Assembly (NCBI GenBank): GCA_020248945.1
Contig: JADCGQ010000039.1
Span: forward strand, 62,001 to 126,000
DNA: 64,000 bases
Reading direction: 5' to 3'
Origin: Rubrivivax sp.
Lineage (GTDB): Bacteria; Pseudomonadota; Gammaproteobacteria; Burkholderiales; Burkholderiaceae_C
Notes under the pieces: generated by a model
The model's database searches: none
Told to the model about the DNA's origin: nothing
Seen by the model: the letters and a program-made list of their open reading frames with translations, nothing else
Position numbers and translations under genes: made by a program
In this document: in pieces, positions 28,854 to 37,490 of the stretch
Position numbering within the stretch: position 1 is the first letter of the stretch
Layout: the number at the start of each line of letters is the position of its first letter

Positions 28854-29696
28854 TCAGCCCGGGTGCGCCTGCAGCAGCTGCGCCACCGCGGCCACCGCAA
28901 TCACGCCGGGCTCCTTGCCGCGCAGGCCTGGCAGCCCGATGGGGCAGAGCATACGCGCCAGCGCCTCGGGCGCCACGCCGCGCTCGGCCAGTCGGCGCTC
29001 GAACTTCGCGCGTTTGGTGGCGCTGCCGATGAGGCCGAAGAAGCCGAAGTCGCCGCGCGCCAGGATGGCCTGCGTGATGCGCAGGTCGAGATCGTGGCTG
29101 TGCGTGAGCACGAGGAAGGCGCTGCCGGGCGCGGCCTCGGCGACCTCGGCCTCGACCGGCTCGACGCAGACGCGGCGGATGTGCGGCGGCAGCTCGCCGG
29201 GCGGGAACTCGCTCTCGCGCTCGTCGATCCAGGCCACGCGGCAGGGCACGGCTTCGAGCACGCGCACGATGGCGCGGCCCACGTGGCCGGCACCGTAGAG
29301 CTGCAGGTAAAAGCACGGTTCGGGCAGCGACCAGGTGGCGGGGTCGTCGAGTGCGAGCAGCGTGTAGCGCAGGTCGAGCGCGCCGCCGCAGCACTGGCCG
29401 AGGCTGGGGCCGAGGGCCACGTGCTGATCGACGGGATGCAGGCCCGCAAGGTCTTCGACAGGCTCAGCCCGAACGGAGATTTCCGCCCACTGGGCCAACA
29501 GCGCGCGCGCCTGCTGCACCGCCTGCAGTTCCAGGTGGCCGCCGCCGATGGTGCCGAGCACGGCATCCGCCATCACCAGCATGCGCGTGCCGGTTTCGCG
29601 CGGCACCGAGCCCCGGTGCGCGGTGATGGCCACCACCACCGCCGGCACGCCGGCCGCGAAGGCGGCGTGCGCGGCGTCGCGCACCTCGTCGGCCAT
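28854..29696 (-). CDS. xdhC: XdhC, xanthine dehydrogenase accessory protein
   Basis: The 280-residue product matches XdhC, which binds the molybdenum cofactor, promotes its sulfuration and inserts it into xanthine dehydrogenase. Motifs are HRGSVPRETGTRMLV, GTIGGGHLE, LGQCCGG, and the Rossmann-like LYGAGHVGRAIVRVL with IDERESEFP. FFGLIGSATKRAKFERRL lies near the C-terminus. A 24-bp piece of an intergenic palindromic repeat lies inside the gene (29453-29476) and encodes SVRAEPVED in a loop. The ATG lies 8 bp after the xdhB stop; a TTG two codons up is an alternative. Confidence 0.93.
   Translation of the reverse strand: MADEVRDAAHAAFAAGVPAVVVAITAHRGSVPRETGTRMLVMADAVLGTIGGGHLELQAVQQARALLAQWAEISVRAEPVEDLAGLHPVDQHVALGPSLGQCCGGALDLRYTLLALDDPATWSLPEPCFYLQLYGAGHVGRAIVRVLEAVPCRVAWIDERESEFPPGELPPHIRRVCVEPVEAEVAEAAPGSAFLVLTHSHDLDLRITQAILARGDFGFFGLIGSATKRAKFERRLAERGVAPEALARMLCPIGLPGLRGKEPGVIAVAAVAQLLQAHPG
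29453..29476. repeat. Half-copy of a palindromic intergenic repeat inside xdhC
   Basis: These 24 bp (CTTCGACAGGCTCAGCCCGA, continuing ACGG) are identical to the right half of the 40-bp palindrome at 55342-55381 and to the complement of most of the copy at 54414-54440. The copy is in frame in xdhC. Confidence 0.85.
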
Positions 29697-29704
29697 CGCC
29701 AAGC

Positions 29705-32053
29705 TCAGGCCGCGGCGGCGCGCACGGCGGCGATGGCGCGCAGCACCGCCTCGGGCGTGGCCGGCGCGTCGAGCGGCGGATCGACGCGGTGGCCGCCCAC
29801 CGCCGACACGGCATCGCGGATGGCCAGCAGCGCGCTGATCGGCAGCAGCAGCGGCGGCTCGCCCACCGCCTTGCTGCGGTGGATGCTGTCGACGCGGTTG
29901 GGCGCGTCGAACAAGGCCGTGCGGAACACCGGCGGCGCGTCGTTGGCGGTCGGAATCTTGTAGGTGCTCGGCGCGTGCGTCATCAACAGGCCCGCGCGCG
30001 GCGAGCCGTCGTCGGGGTGCCACACGAGCTCTTCCATCGTCAACCAGCCCAGGCCCTGGATGAACGCGCCCTCGACCTGCCCGATGTCGAGCGCCGGGTT
30101 CAGGCTCTGGCCGGCGTCGTGCAGGATGTCGGCGGCCAGCAGGCGGTGCTCGCCGGTGAGGGTGTCCACCACCACCTCGCTGACGGCCGCGCCGTAGGCG
30201 AAGTAATGGAAGGGCCGGCCCTGCAGCGTGGCCTTGTTCCAGTGCAGGCCGGGCGTGGCGTAGAAGCCGTCGCTCCACAGCTGCACGCGGGCGAGATACG
30301 CCTGCTGCACCAGCTGCGGCCAGGGCAAGGCCGCGTGCTGGGGATGATCGGCCTTGAATCGCTCGAGCCGTTCGCGCACCGTGCGCGCGGCGGCCTGCGC
30401 GGCCTTGCCGTTGAGGTCAGACCCCGTGCTCGCCGCGGTGGCCGAGGTGTTGGCGATCTTGCTCGTGTCGGTGGCGCTGCAGCGCACGGCCTCCAGTGGC
30501 AGGCCCAGCTCGTGCGCCACCACCTGCGCCACCTTGGTGTTGAGGCCCTGGCCCATCTCGGTGCCGCCGTGGTTCACGAGCACGCTGCCGTCGGTGTACA
30601 CGTGCACCAGCGCGCCGGCCTGGTTGAGGTGGGTGACGTTGAAGCTGATGCCGAACTTCAGCGGCACCAGCGCCAGGCCCTTCTTCAGCACCGGGCTCGT
30701 GGCATTGAAGGCCGCGATGGCGGCGCGGCGGGCGTCGTAGCCGCTGGTGGCCACCAACTGGGCCGTCAGCTCGGGGGCGATGTTGTCTTCGACCGTCTGG
30801 CCGTAGGGCGTGACGTTGCGCCCGCCACTTTCGGTGGAGCCGTAGAAGTTGGCCTGCCGCACCGCCAGCGCATCGAGCCCGCAGCGCCGCGCCACGCTGT
30901 CGAGCAGCATCTCGATGGCGATGGCGCCCTGCGGCCCGCCGAAGCCGCGGAAGGCGGTGTTGCTCTGCGTGTTCGTGCGGCAGCTGTAGCCGTGGATGGC
31001 CACATCAGGCAGCCAGTAGGCGTTGTCGAAGTGGCACAGGGCGCGTGTCATCACCGGGCCCGACAGGTCGGCCGAGTGGCCGGCGTTGCTGAGCATGCTG
31101 ACTTGTGCGCCGAGGATGCGGCCCTCGTCGTCGTGGCCGATGTCGGCCTCGTAGACGAAGCCGTGGCGCCGGCCGGTGATCAGGAAGTCGTCGTCGCGGT
31201 CCACGCGCAGCTTCACCGGCACGCCCAGGCGTCGCGCGGCCACCGCGGCCACGCAGGCGAACAGCGCGCTCTGGCTTTCCTTGCCGCCGAAGCCGCCGCC
31301 CATGCGCCGGCACTCCACGCGCACGGCATGCGCGGCCACGCCGAGGGCGTGCGCCACCACGAGCTGCATCTCGCTCGGGTGCTGGGTCGAGCACAGCACC
31401 GTCATGCCGTGGTCGTCGGCCGGCACGGCCAGGCTGATCTGGCCCTCCAGGTAGAACTGCTCCTGGCCGCCGACGCTGAAGCGCGTGCGAAAGCGCCGGG
31501 GCGCCGCGGCGATGGCGGCGGCGGCATCGCCCCGCACCAGGTGCATCGGTGGCACCGCGTACTCGCCCGCCGCATGCGCCTGCTCGGCCGTCATCAGCGC
31601 CGGCAGCGGCCGGGCCTGGATCACCTTCGGCGCCAGCGCGGCGGCGCGGCGGGCGGCGTCGCGCGTGCGCGCCACGACCACGAAAACCGGCTGGCCGCGG
31701 TAGCGCAGCACGGTGCCGATGGCGGTGTGTGCCGCGCCGGCCTCGGCCGACGTGCCCGCGAGGATGGGGTCGTCGTGCACCAGCGGGCCGCAGTCGTTGG
31801 TGCCGGGGATGTGCTCGGCGCTGAACACCGCCACCACGCCGGGCTGGGCGCGCACGCGCTCCAGGTCGAGCGCCTCGATCAGGCCGTGGGCCAGCGGGCT
31901 CAGGCCGAGCGCGGCGTGCAGCGTGCCGGCAGGCTCGGGGATGTCGTCGGTGTAATGCGCGCGGCCGCTGACGTGCAGCGCCGCGCTGTCGTGCGGGCGG
32001 CTGCGGCCCACTTCGCCGGTGGTGGACAGCGGCAGATCGATGGGCTTGTTCAT
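29705..32053 (-). CDS. xdhB: Xanthine dehydrogenase, molybdopterin-binding subunit
   Basis: The 782-residue protein is the large subunit of two-subunit xanthine dehydrogenase, which oxidises hypoxanthine and xanthine to urate. Recognisable parts are HVSGRAHYTDDIPEPAGTLH at the N-terminus, EGQISLAVPADDHG, FGGKESQSALFACVAA (molybdopterin contact region), TNTQSNTAFRGFGGPQGA, NHGGTEMGQGLNTKVAQVVA, and GEPPLLLPISALLAI near the end with the catalytic glutamate region. The ATG overlaps the xdhA stop (ATGA), so the two are coupled. Confidence 0.96.
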   Translation of the reverse strand: MNKPIDLPLSTTGEVGRSRPHDSAALHVSGRAHYTDDIPEPAGTLHAALGLSPLAHGLIEALDLERVRAQPGVVAVFSAEHIPGTNDCGPLVHDDPILAGTSAEAGAAHTAIGTVLRYRGQPVFVVVARTRDAARRAAALAPKVIQARPLPALMTAEQAHAAGEYAVPPMHLVRGDAAAAIAAAPRRFRTRFSVGGQEQFYLEGQISLAVPADDHGMTVLCSTQHPSEMQLVVAHALGVAAHAVRVECRRMGGGFGGKESQSALFACVAAVAARRLGVPVKLRVDRDDDFLITGRRHGFVYEADIGHDDEGRILGAQVSMLSNAGHSADLSGPVMTRALCHFDNAYWLPDVAIHGYSCRTNTQSNTAFRGFGGPQGAIAIEMLLDSVARRCGLDALAVRQANFYGSTESGGRNVTPYGQTVEDNIAPELTAQLVATSGYDARRAAIAAFNATSPVLKKGLALVPLKFGISFNVTHLNQAGALVHVYTDGSVLVNHGGTEMGQGLNTKVAQVVAHELGLPLEAVRCSATDTSKIANTSATAASTGSDLNGKAAQAAARTVRERLERFKADHPQHAALPWPQLVQQAYLARVQLWSDGFYATPGLHWNKATLQGRPFHYFAYGAAVSEVVVDTLTGEHRLLAADILHDAGQSLNPALDIGQVEGAFIQGLGWLTMEELVWHPDDGSPRAGLLMTHAPSTYKIPTANDAPPVFRTALFDAPNRVDSIHRSKAVGEPPLLLPISALLAIRDAVSAVGGHRVDPPLDAPATPEAVLRAIAAVRAAAA

Positions 32054-33522
32054 GACGCCTCCGTGGCGCTGAGCGAGCGGTCCCACACCGACACCGCTGT
32101 CGCACCGCCGGCCTCCAGCGCCGCGCGGCGGATCAGGTTGCCAGCAGCCTGCAGCCGGTAGCCGGCGCTGGCGCGCAGGTCGGACATCGGCGTGAAGTCA
32201 GTTGCCAGCGCCTTGGCTGCGGCCTCGGCGGCGGCGGCGTCGAGTGGCCGGCCGATCAGCGCGGCTTCGGCAGAGGCTGCGCGCTGCACCGTGGCTGCCA
32301 TGCCGCCGAAAGCCAGGCGTGCGGCCTGCACCAGGCCGGCGGCGTCACGCGTCACGGCAATGCCGGCGCACACGGCCGAGATGTCGCAGTCGAAGCGCTT
32401 GCTGATCTTGTAGGCCCAGAGACTGTTCGCCGCCGTTGGCAAAGGCAGCTCGATGGCACGCACGAACTCGCCCGGCTCGCGCTGGTTCTTCATGTAGCCC
32501 GTGTAGAAGTTGTCGAGTGGCAGCCGCCGGATGCGGGGGCCCTTCTGCAGCACCAGCGTGGCGCCGAGTGCCATCAGCACCGGGGCCGAATCGCCGATGG
32601 GCGAGCCGTTGGCGGCATTGCCGCCCATCGTGCCGGCCTCGCGCGTGGGCCGGCCGGCGAAGCGCAGCCACAGCTCGTGCAGGCTGGGCCAACGCGCGGC
32701 CAAGGCGCCCCAGGCGGCTTCGAGCGAGGCGCCGGCACCGATCACGAGCTGGCCGTCCTGCTCGTGGATGCGCTGCAGCTCGGCCACCGCGCCGAGCCAG
32801 ACGATGTCGCCCAGCGGCCGGAACTGCTTGTTCACCCACAGGCCGATGTCGGTGCTGCCGGCCAGCAGCGTGGCCGTGGGGCGGGCTTCGAGCAACGCGG
32901 CCAGCTCGTCCACCGTCTTGGGCGCAAAGAAGCCGCTGGCGGTGGCCAGCGGCGCATCGGCCTGCAGCTGGCGAAGCACTGCCACCACCGGCACCGCATC
33001 GAGCCGCGCGCCCGGCACGGCGCAGGCCCGCTCGCCGGCATCGAGGATGGGCCGGTAGCCGGTGCAACGGCAGAGGTTGCCACTCAGGTCGTCGGCGATC
33101 TCCTGCCGCGTGGGCGTGCTGCCGGCCGCGGCGTGGCGCTCGCGCGTGGCCCACAGGCTCATCACGAAGCCGGGGGTGCAAAAGCCGCACTGCGAGCCGT
33201 GGCAGTCGACCATCGCCTGCTGCACCGGGTGCAGCGGCGCACCCGGCGCGGCCAGGTCTTCCACCGTGAACAGCGCCTTGCCGTCCAGCGTGGGCAGGAA
33301 CTGGATGCAGCTGTTGACGGCCTTGAGCTGCAGCTGCCCGTCGGCGCCGAGCTCGCCCAGCACCACGGTGCAGGCGCCGCAGTCGCCCTCGTTGCAGCCT
33401 TCCTTGGTGCCGGTGCAGCGCGCTTCTTCGCGCAGCCACTGCAGCACGCTGCGCGTGGGCTCGGGTGCGGCGTGCTCGACGAGGGCGCCACGGTGGAAGA
33501 AGCGGACGGGGCGGGTGTTCAT
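32050..33522 (-). CDS. xdhA: Xanthine dehydrogenase, FeS/FAD subunit
   Basis: The 490-residue small subunit has two [2Fe-2S] domains followed by a FAD domain. The first cluster motif is GCNEGDCGACTVV with a fourth cysteine in NSCIQFLP. The second is GSQCGFCTPGFVMS with GNLCRCTGYRPI. The FAD domain shows LLAGSTDIGLWVNKQFR and GRPTREAGTMGGNAANGSPI. It passes electrons from the molybdenum centre to NAD. The ATG at 33522 fits the family; the open frame extends 30 codons upstream through the promoter region. It is first in xdhABC and divergent from the LysR gene. Confidence 0.96.
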   Translation of the reverse strand: MNTRPVRFFHRGALVEHAAPEPTRSVLQWLREEARCTGTKEGCNEGDCGACTVVLGELGADGQLQLKAVNSCIQFLPTLDGKALFTVEDLAAPGAPLHPVQQAMVDCHGSQCGFCTPGFVMSLWATRERHAAAGSTPTRQEIADDLSGNLCRCTGYRPILDAGERACAVPGARLDAVPVVAVLRQLQADAPLATASGFFAPKTVDELAALLEARPTATLLAGSTDIGLWVNKQFRPLGDIVWLGAVAELQRIHEQDGQLVIGAGASLEAAWGALAARWPSLHELWLRFAGRPTREAGTMGGNAANGSPIGDSAPVLMALGATLVLQKGPRIRRLPLDNFYTGYMKNQREPGEFVRAIELPLPTAANSLWAYKISKRFDCDISAVCAGIAVTRDAAGLVQAARLAFGGMAATVQRAASAEAALIGRPLDAAAAEAAAKALATDFTPMSDLRASAGYRLQAAGNLIRRAALEAGGATAVSVWDRSLSATEAS

Positions 33523-33609
33523 GCGGTCGGGGGCTCGGCGGCTAGGACGATGAAGACTGGCCAGGGACTTACCCGCACGGTAGCAAGCACACTCCGTGCA
33601 GGTATACAA

Positions 33610-33629
33610 CATGAAGCATAACTTTCATG
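33610..33629. promoter_or_regulatory. Candidate operator in the xdhA / lysR divergent region
   Basis: CATGAA-N8-TTCATG is a 20-bp inverted repeat in an AT-rich stretch between the divergent xdhA and LysR genes, 18 bp before the proposed lysR ATG. Position and symmetry suit autoregulated LysR-type control of both directions, but the exact binding rule is not established. Confidence 0.45.
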
Positions 33630-33646
33630 CATCAGAATACATACCG

Positions 33647-34600
33647 ATGCGACCCGGATTCGACACCATCGAGCTACACCTCATCCGGGTCCTGCACACG
33701 GTGATCCACGAACGCAGCGTTTCGCGCGCCGCCGTGCGGCTGGCCAGCACACAACCCGCCGTCAGCGCGCAGCTGCGGCGGCTGCGCCAGCTCACCGGCG
33801 ATCCGCTGCTGGTGCGCGCCGGCCAGCAGATGCAGCCCACTGCCGTGGCCTTGCAATTGCTGGGCCCGGCCGAGCGCATGCTGCAAGACGCCGAGCAGCT
33901 CTTCGGCCCGCAGGGCCGCAGCCAGCGTGGCGCGCCTTTCGAGCCCGGCCGTGCCGAGGGCCTGTTCCGCCTGGCCGCCAGCGACTACCTCGACCCGCTG
34001 TTCCTGCCCCGCTTGGTGGCCCGGCTCAAGCGCGCGGCCCCCGGCATGCACCTGGAGCTGATGCCGCTGACGCAGGACTACGACTACCGCCGCCACCTCG
34101 CCGCCGGCGATGTCGACCTCGTCATCGGCAACTGGCTCGAGCCGCCCGAAGAGCTGCACCTGTCGCGGCTGGTCAGCGACGAGATCGTCTGCCTCGTGGC
34201 CGCCCACCACCCGCAGGCCGGCGGCCGCGGCTGGACGCGCGAGCGCTACCTCGAGCAGGAGCATGTGGCCCCGATGCCCTTGAGCCCAGGCGCCGTGGGG
34301 GTGATCGACGAGCATCTGCGCAATCAAGGGGCGCAGCGCCGCATCGTGGTGCGCGCCTCGCACTTCAGCCTGATCCCGCTGATGGTGGCCGACAGCCTGC
34401 TGGTGCTGACCACCGGGCGCCTGTTCTGCAGCCGCTACGTGGGCAGCCTGCCGGTGAAGATCGTGCGCTGCCCGGTGGAGATTCCGCCGCTGAGCTACTA
34501 CCAGCTCTGGCACGAGCTCACGCACGCCACGCCGGCCCAGCGCTGGCTGCGCGAGCAGGTGCGCGCCGTGGCCGGCGGGCTGATGAGGCCGGCCGCATGA
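33647..34600 (+). CDS. LysR-family transcriptional regulator, probable purine-catabolism control
   Basis: The 317-residue regulator begins MRPGFDTIELHLIRVLHTV, followed by the helix-turn-helix SVSRAAVRLASTQPAVSAQL and the wing RLRQLTGDPLLVR. An effector-binding domain occupies the rest (YLDPLFLPRLVARLKRAAPG; GDVDLVIGNWLEPPEELH). It lies head-to-head with xdhA and overlaps guaD by 4 bp (ATGA), so it is placed to sense a purine and control both arms. Upstream in-frame ATG/GTG codons exist, but the helix-turn-helix position favours the start at 33647. Confidence 0.9.
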   Translation: MRPGFDTIELHLIRVLHTVIHERSVSRAAVRLASTQPAVSAQLRRLRQLTGDPLLVRAGQQMQPTAVALQLLGPAERMLQDAEQLFGPQGRSQRGAPFEPGRAEGLFRLAASDYLDPLFLPRLVARLKRAAPGMHLELMPLTQDYDYRRHLAAGDVDLVIGNWLEPPEELHLSRLVSDEIVCLVAAHHPQAGGRGWTRERYLEQEHVAPMPLSPGAVGVIDEHLRNQGAQRRIVVRASHFSLIPLMVADSLLVLTTGRLFCSRYVGSLPVKIVRCPVEIPPLSYYQLWHELTHATPAQRWLREQVRAVAGGLMRPAA

Positions 34601-35949
34601 GCGCCACCGCTGCGCCGCTGACGGCCGTGCGCGCCATCCGCGCCGACCTGCTCGACTTCACTGCCACGCCGCCCTGGGGTGACGCCAGCGACAACCCCGG
34701 CGGCAGCGTGCGCTTCCGCCCCGACCACTGGCTGCTGATCGGCGCCGACGGCCGCATCACCGGCGTGCAGGCCGCCGCCACGTTCGAGCCCGCACCCGGC
34801 ATCGAGCGCCACGACCACCTCGGCCGGCTGCTGATGCCCGGCTTCGTCGACAGCCACGTGCACAGCCCGCAGGTGCCGGTGATGGCCAGCTACGGCACCG
34901 AGCTGCTCGACTGGCTCAACAACTACACCTTCCCGAGCGAAACCGCCTGGGCCGACGCCGGGCACGCCACACGCGGCACCGAGCTGTTCCTCGACGCGCT
35001 GCTGGCCCACGGCACCACCACCGCGGCCGTCTACCCCACCGTGCACAAGGCCTCGGCCGAGGCGCTGTTTGCCGGCGCGCAGGCGCGCGGCATGCGCGTC
35101 ATCGGCGGCAAGGTGCTGATGGACCGCCACGCCCCCGACGGCCTGCGCGACACGGTGGCGCAGGCCGAGCGCGACAGCATCGACCTCATCCAGCGCTGGC
35201 ATGGCCGCGGCCGTTGCAGCTACGCGCTCACGGTGCGCTTCGCACCCACCAGCACGCCCGGGCAGCTGGCGATGGCCGGCGCGCTGGCCCGCGCCGACCC
35301 CACGCTGTACATGCAGACGCACGTGGCCGAGAACCGCGACGAGGTGCGCTGGGTGGCCGAGCTGTTCCCGCAGGCCCGCAGCTACCTGGCGGTGTACGAC
35401 GACGCCGGCCTGCTGCACCCCCGCAGCGTGCTGGCCCACGGCATCTGGCTCGACGCCGACGACCGCGCGCGCCTGGCCGCCAGCGGCGCGCACGTGGCGC
35501 ACTGCCCGACGAGCAACCTGTTTCTCGGCAGCGGCCTGTACAACTGGCGCGCGGCGCTGGGGAACGACCGCACCCCGGGCCACGCCACCAGCCTGGCCAG
35601 CGACGTGGGCGGCGGCACCAGCCTGAACCTGCTGCGCAACGCCGCCGCGGCCTACACCGTGCAGGCGCTGCAGGGCGAGCGCCTCACGGCCTGGGTGGCA
35701 CTGCACGCGGCCACACGCGGCGGCGCCGAGGCATTGCACCTGGGCCACGAACTCGGCACGCTGGAGCCCGGCCTGATGGCCGACGTGGCGGTGTGGGACT
35801 GGTCGGCCGGCACCCTGGACACCGAACGCCAGCGGGTGGCCCGGGGCTTGCATGAAAGAGTCTTCGCCTGGATGACCCTGGCCGACGAACGCCACCTCGC
35901 CGCCACCTGGGTGGCCGGACAAGAACGCTACCGGAGGAGCACGACTTGA
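34597..35949 (+). CDS. guaD: Guanine deaminase
   Basis: The 450-residue amidohydrolase deaminates guanine to xanthine and ammonia. Metal and catalytic features are MPGFVDSHVHSPQ, GTTTAAVYPTVHK, MQTHVAEN, LAHGIWL, HCPTSNLFLGSGLYNW and ASDVGGGTSLN. The SHVHSPQ and SGLYNW segments are typical of guanine deaminase within the amidohydrolase superfamily. Its product, xanthine, is the substrate of the divergently encoded XdhAB. It overlaps both neighbours by 4 bp (ATGA upstream, TTGA downstream). Confidence 0.95.
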   Translation: MSATAAPLTAVRAIRADLLDFTATPPWGDASDNPGGSVRFRPDHWLLIGADGRITGVQAAATFEPAPGIERHDHLGRLLMPGFVDSHVHSPQVPVMASYGTELLDWLNNYTFPSETAWADAGHATRGTELFLDALLAHGTTTAAVYPTVHKASAEALFAGAQARGMRVIGGKVLMDRHAPDGLRDTVAQAERDSIDLIQRWHGRGRCSYALTVRFAPTSTPGQLAMAGALARADPTLYMQTHVAENRDEVRWVAELFPQARSYLAVYDDAGLLHPRSVLAHGIWLDADDRARLAASGAHVAHCPTSNLFLGSGLYNWRAALGNDRTPGHATSLASDVGGGTSLNLLRNAAAAYTVQALQGERLTAWVALHAATRGGAEALHLGHELGTLEPGLMADVAVWDWSAGTLDTERQRVARGLHERVFAWMTLADERHLAATWVAGQERYRRSTT

Positions 35950-37490
35950 GCACCGCGCTGCGCCTTGAACTCACAGGCATCTCCAAGCAGTACCCGGCCG
36001 TGAAGGCCAACGACCGCGTCTCGCTGCGCGTCAAGCCCGGCGAGATCCACGCCGTGCTCGGAGAAAACGGCGCGGGAAAGAGCACGCTGATGAAGGTGAT
36101 CTACGGCGCCGTGCAGCCCGACGAAGGCGCCATCCACTTCGACGGCCAGCCGGTGCGCGTGGCCAGCCCCGCCATGGCGCGTGCTTTGGGCATCAGCATG
36201 GTCTACCAGCACTTCAGCCTGTTCGACACGCTCACCGTGGCACAGAACGTGTGGCTGGGCCTGGACAAGAGCCTGGCGCTGCCCGAGGTGACGGCGCGCA
36301 TCCGCGAGGTCGCCACCGGCTACGGCCTCGATGTCGAGCCCGAGCGGCCGGTGCACACGCTCAGCGTCGGCGAGCGCCAGCGCGTGGAGATCGTGCGCGC
36401 GCTGCTCACCAAGCCGAAGCTGCTGATCCTGGACGAGCCCACCTCGGTGCTCACGCCGCAGGCCGTCGACAAGCTCTTCGTGGTGCTGCGCCGGCTGGCC
36501 GACGAGGGCACCAGCATCCTGTACATCAGCCACAAGCTCGACGAGATCCGGGCGCTGTGCCACCACTGCACGGTGCTGCGCGGCGGCAAGGTCACCGGCG
36601 AGGTCGATCCCACGCAGGAGAGCAACGCCAGCCTGTCGCGCCTGATGATCGGCGCCGAGCCGCCGGCGCTGAAGCACGACACCCAGCACACCGCCGGGCC
36701 CGTGGCGATGGCCGTGCAGCGCCTGTCCTTGCCGACGGCCGACCCCTTCGGCGTGGCGCTCGACGGCATCGCGCTGGAGCTGCGCTCCGGCGAGATCCTC
36801 GGCATCGCCGGGGTCTCCGGCAACGGCCAGCAGGAGCTGATGGCCGCACTCTCGGGCGAAGACGTGCGCGCCCCGGCCGGCAGCATCACGCTCTTCGGCC
36901 AGGACATCGCGCGCCTCCCGCCGCAGCGGCGGCGCGCACTGGGCCTGCACTTCGTGCCCGAAGAGCGCCTGGGCCGCGGCGCCGTGCCCACGCTCAGCCT
37001 GGCCGAGAACACGCTGCTCACGCGCAGCGCCGGCATCGGCCGCGGCGGCTGGCTGGCGCCGGGCGAGGTCGCGGCGCTGGCCCGCAAGCTGATCGATCGC
37101 TTTCAGGTGAAGGCCGGCGGGCCGGGGGCGGCAGCCAGGTCGCTGTCGGGCGGCAACCTGCAGAAGTTCCTCGTCGGCCGCGAGATCGACGCCGCGCCCA
37201 AGGTGCTGATCGTCGCCCAGCCGACCTGGGGCGTCGATGTCGGCGCGGCCGCCCTCATCCGCGGCGAGCTGCTCGCGCTGCGCGACGCGGGCTGCGCGGT
37301 GCTGGTGGTGAGCGAGGAGCTCGACGAGCTGTTCGAGATCAGCGACCGGCTGGTCGTCATCGCACGCGGGCGGCTGTCGCCCGCGCTGCCGGCGGCCGAG
37401 GCCACGGTGGAGCAGATCGGCACCTGGATGTCGGGCCTGTGGGACGCCGCCACCGTCACCGCCAGCGAGGGCCGCCATGCTGAAGCTTGA
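35946..37490 (+). CDS. ABC importer ATPase, purine/nucleoside (BMP) type
   Basis: The 514-residue protein contains two fused ABC domains, as in RbsA/NupO-type importers. The first has GENGAGKST, LSVGERQRVEIVRAL and LLILDEPTSVLTPQ. The second has GVSGNGQQELMAAL, LSGGNLQKFLVGREI and VLIVAQPTWGVDVGAA, with Gln in place of the Walker B acid region's usual Glu. The start is a TTG overlapping the guaD stop. It powers the permeases encoded immediately downstream and, by context, imports purine bases or nucleosides. Confidence 0.93.
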   Translation: MSTALRLELTGISKQYPAVKANDRVSLRVKPGEIHAVLGENGAGKSTLMKVIYGAVQPDEGAIHFDGQPVRVASPAMARALGISMVYQHFSLFDTLTVAQNVWLGLDKSLALPEVTARIREVATGYGLDVEPERPVHTLSVGERQRVEIVRALLTKPKLLILDEPTSVLTPQAVDKLFVVLRRLADEGTSILYISHKLDEIRALCHHCTVLRGGKVTGEVDPTQESNASLSRLMIGAEPPALKHDTQHTAGPVAMAVQRLSLPTADPFGVALDGIALELRSGEILGIAGVSGNGQQELMAALSGEDVRAPAGSITLFGQDIARLPPQRRRALGLHFVPEERLGRGAVPTLSLAENTLLTRSAGIGRGGWLAPGEVAALARKLIDRFQVKAGGPGAAARSLSGGNLQKFLVGREIDAAPKVLIVAQPTWGVDVGAAALIRGELLALRDAGCAVLVVSEELDELFEISDRLVVIARGRLSPALPAAEATVEQIGTWMSGLWDAATVTASEGRHAEA

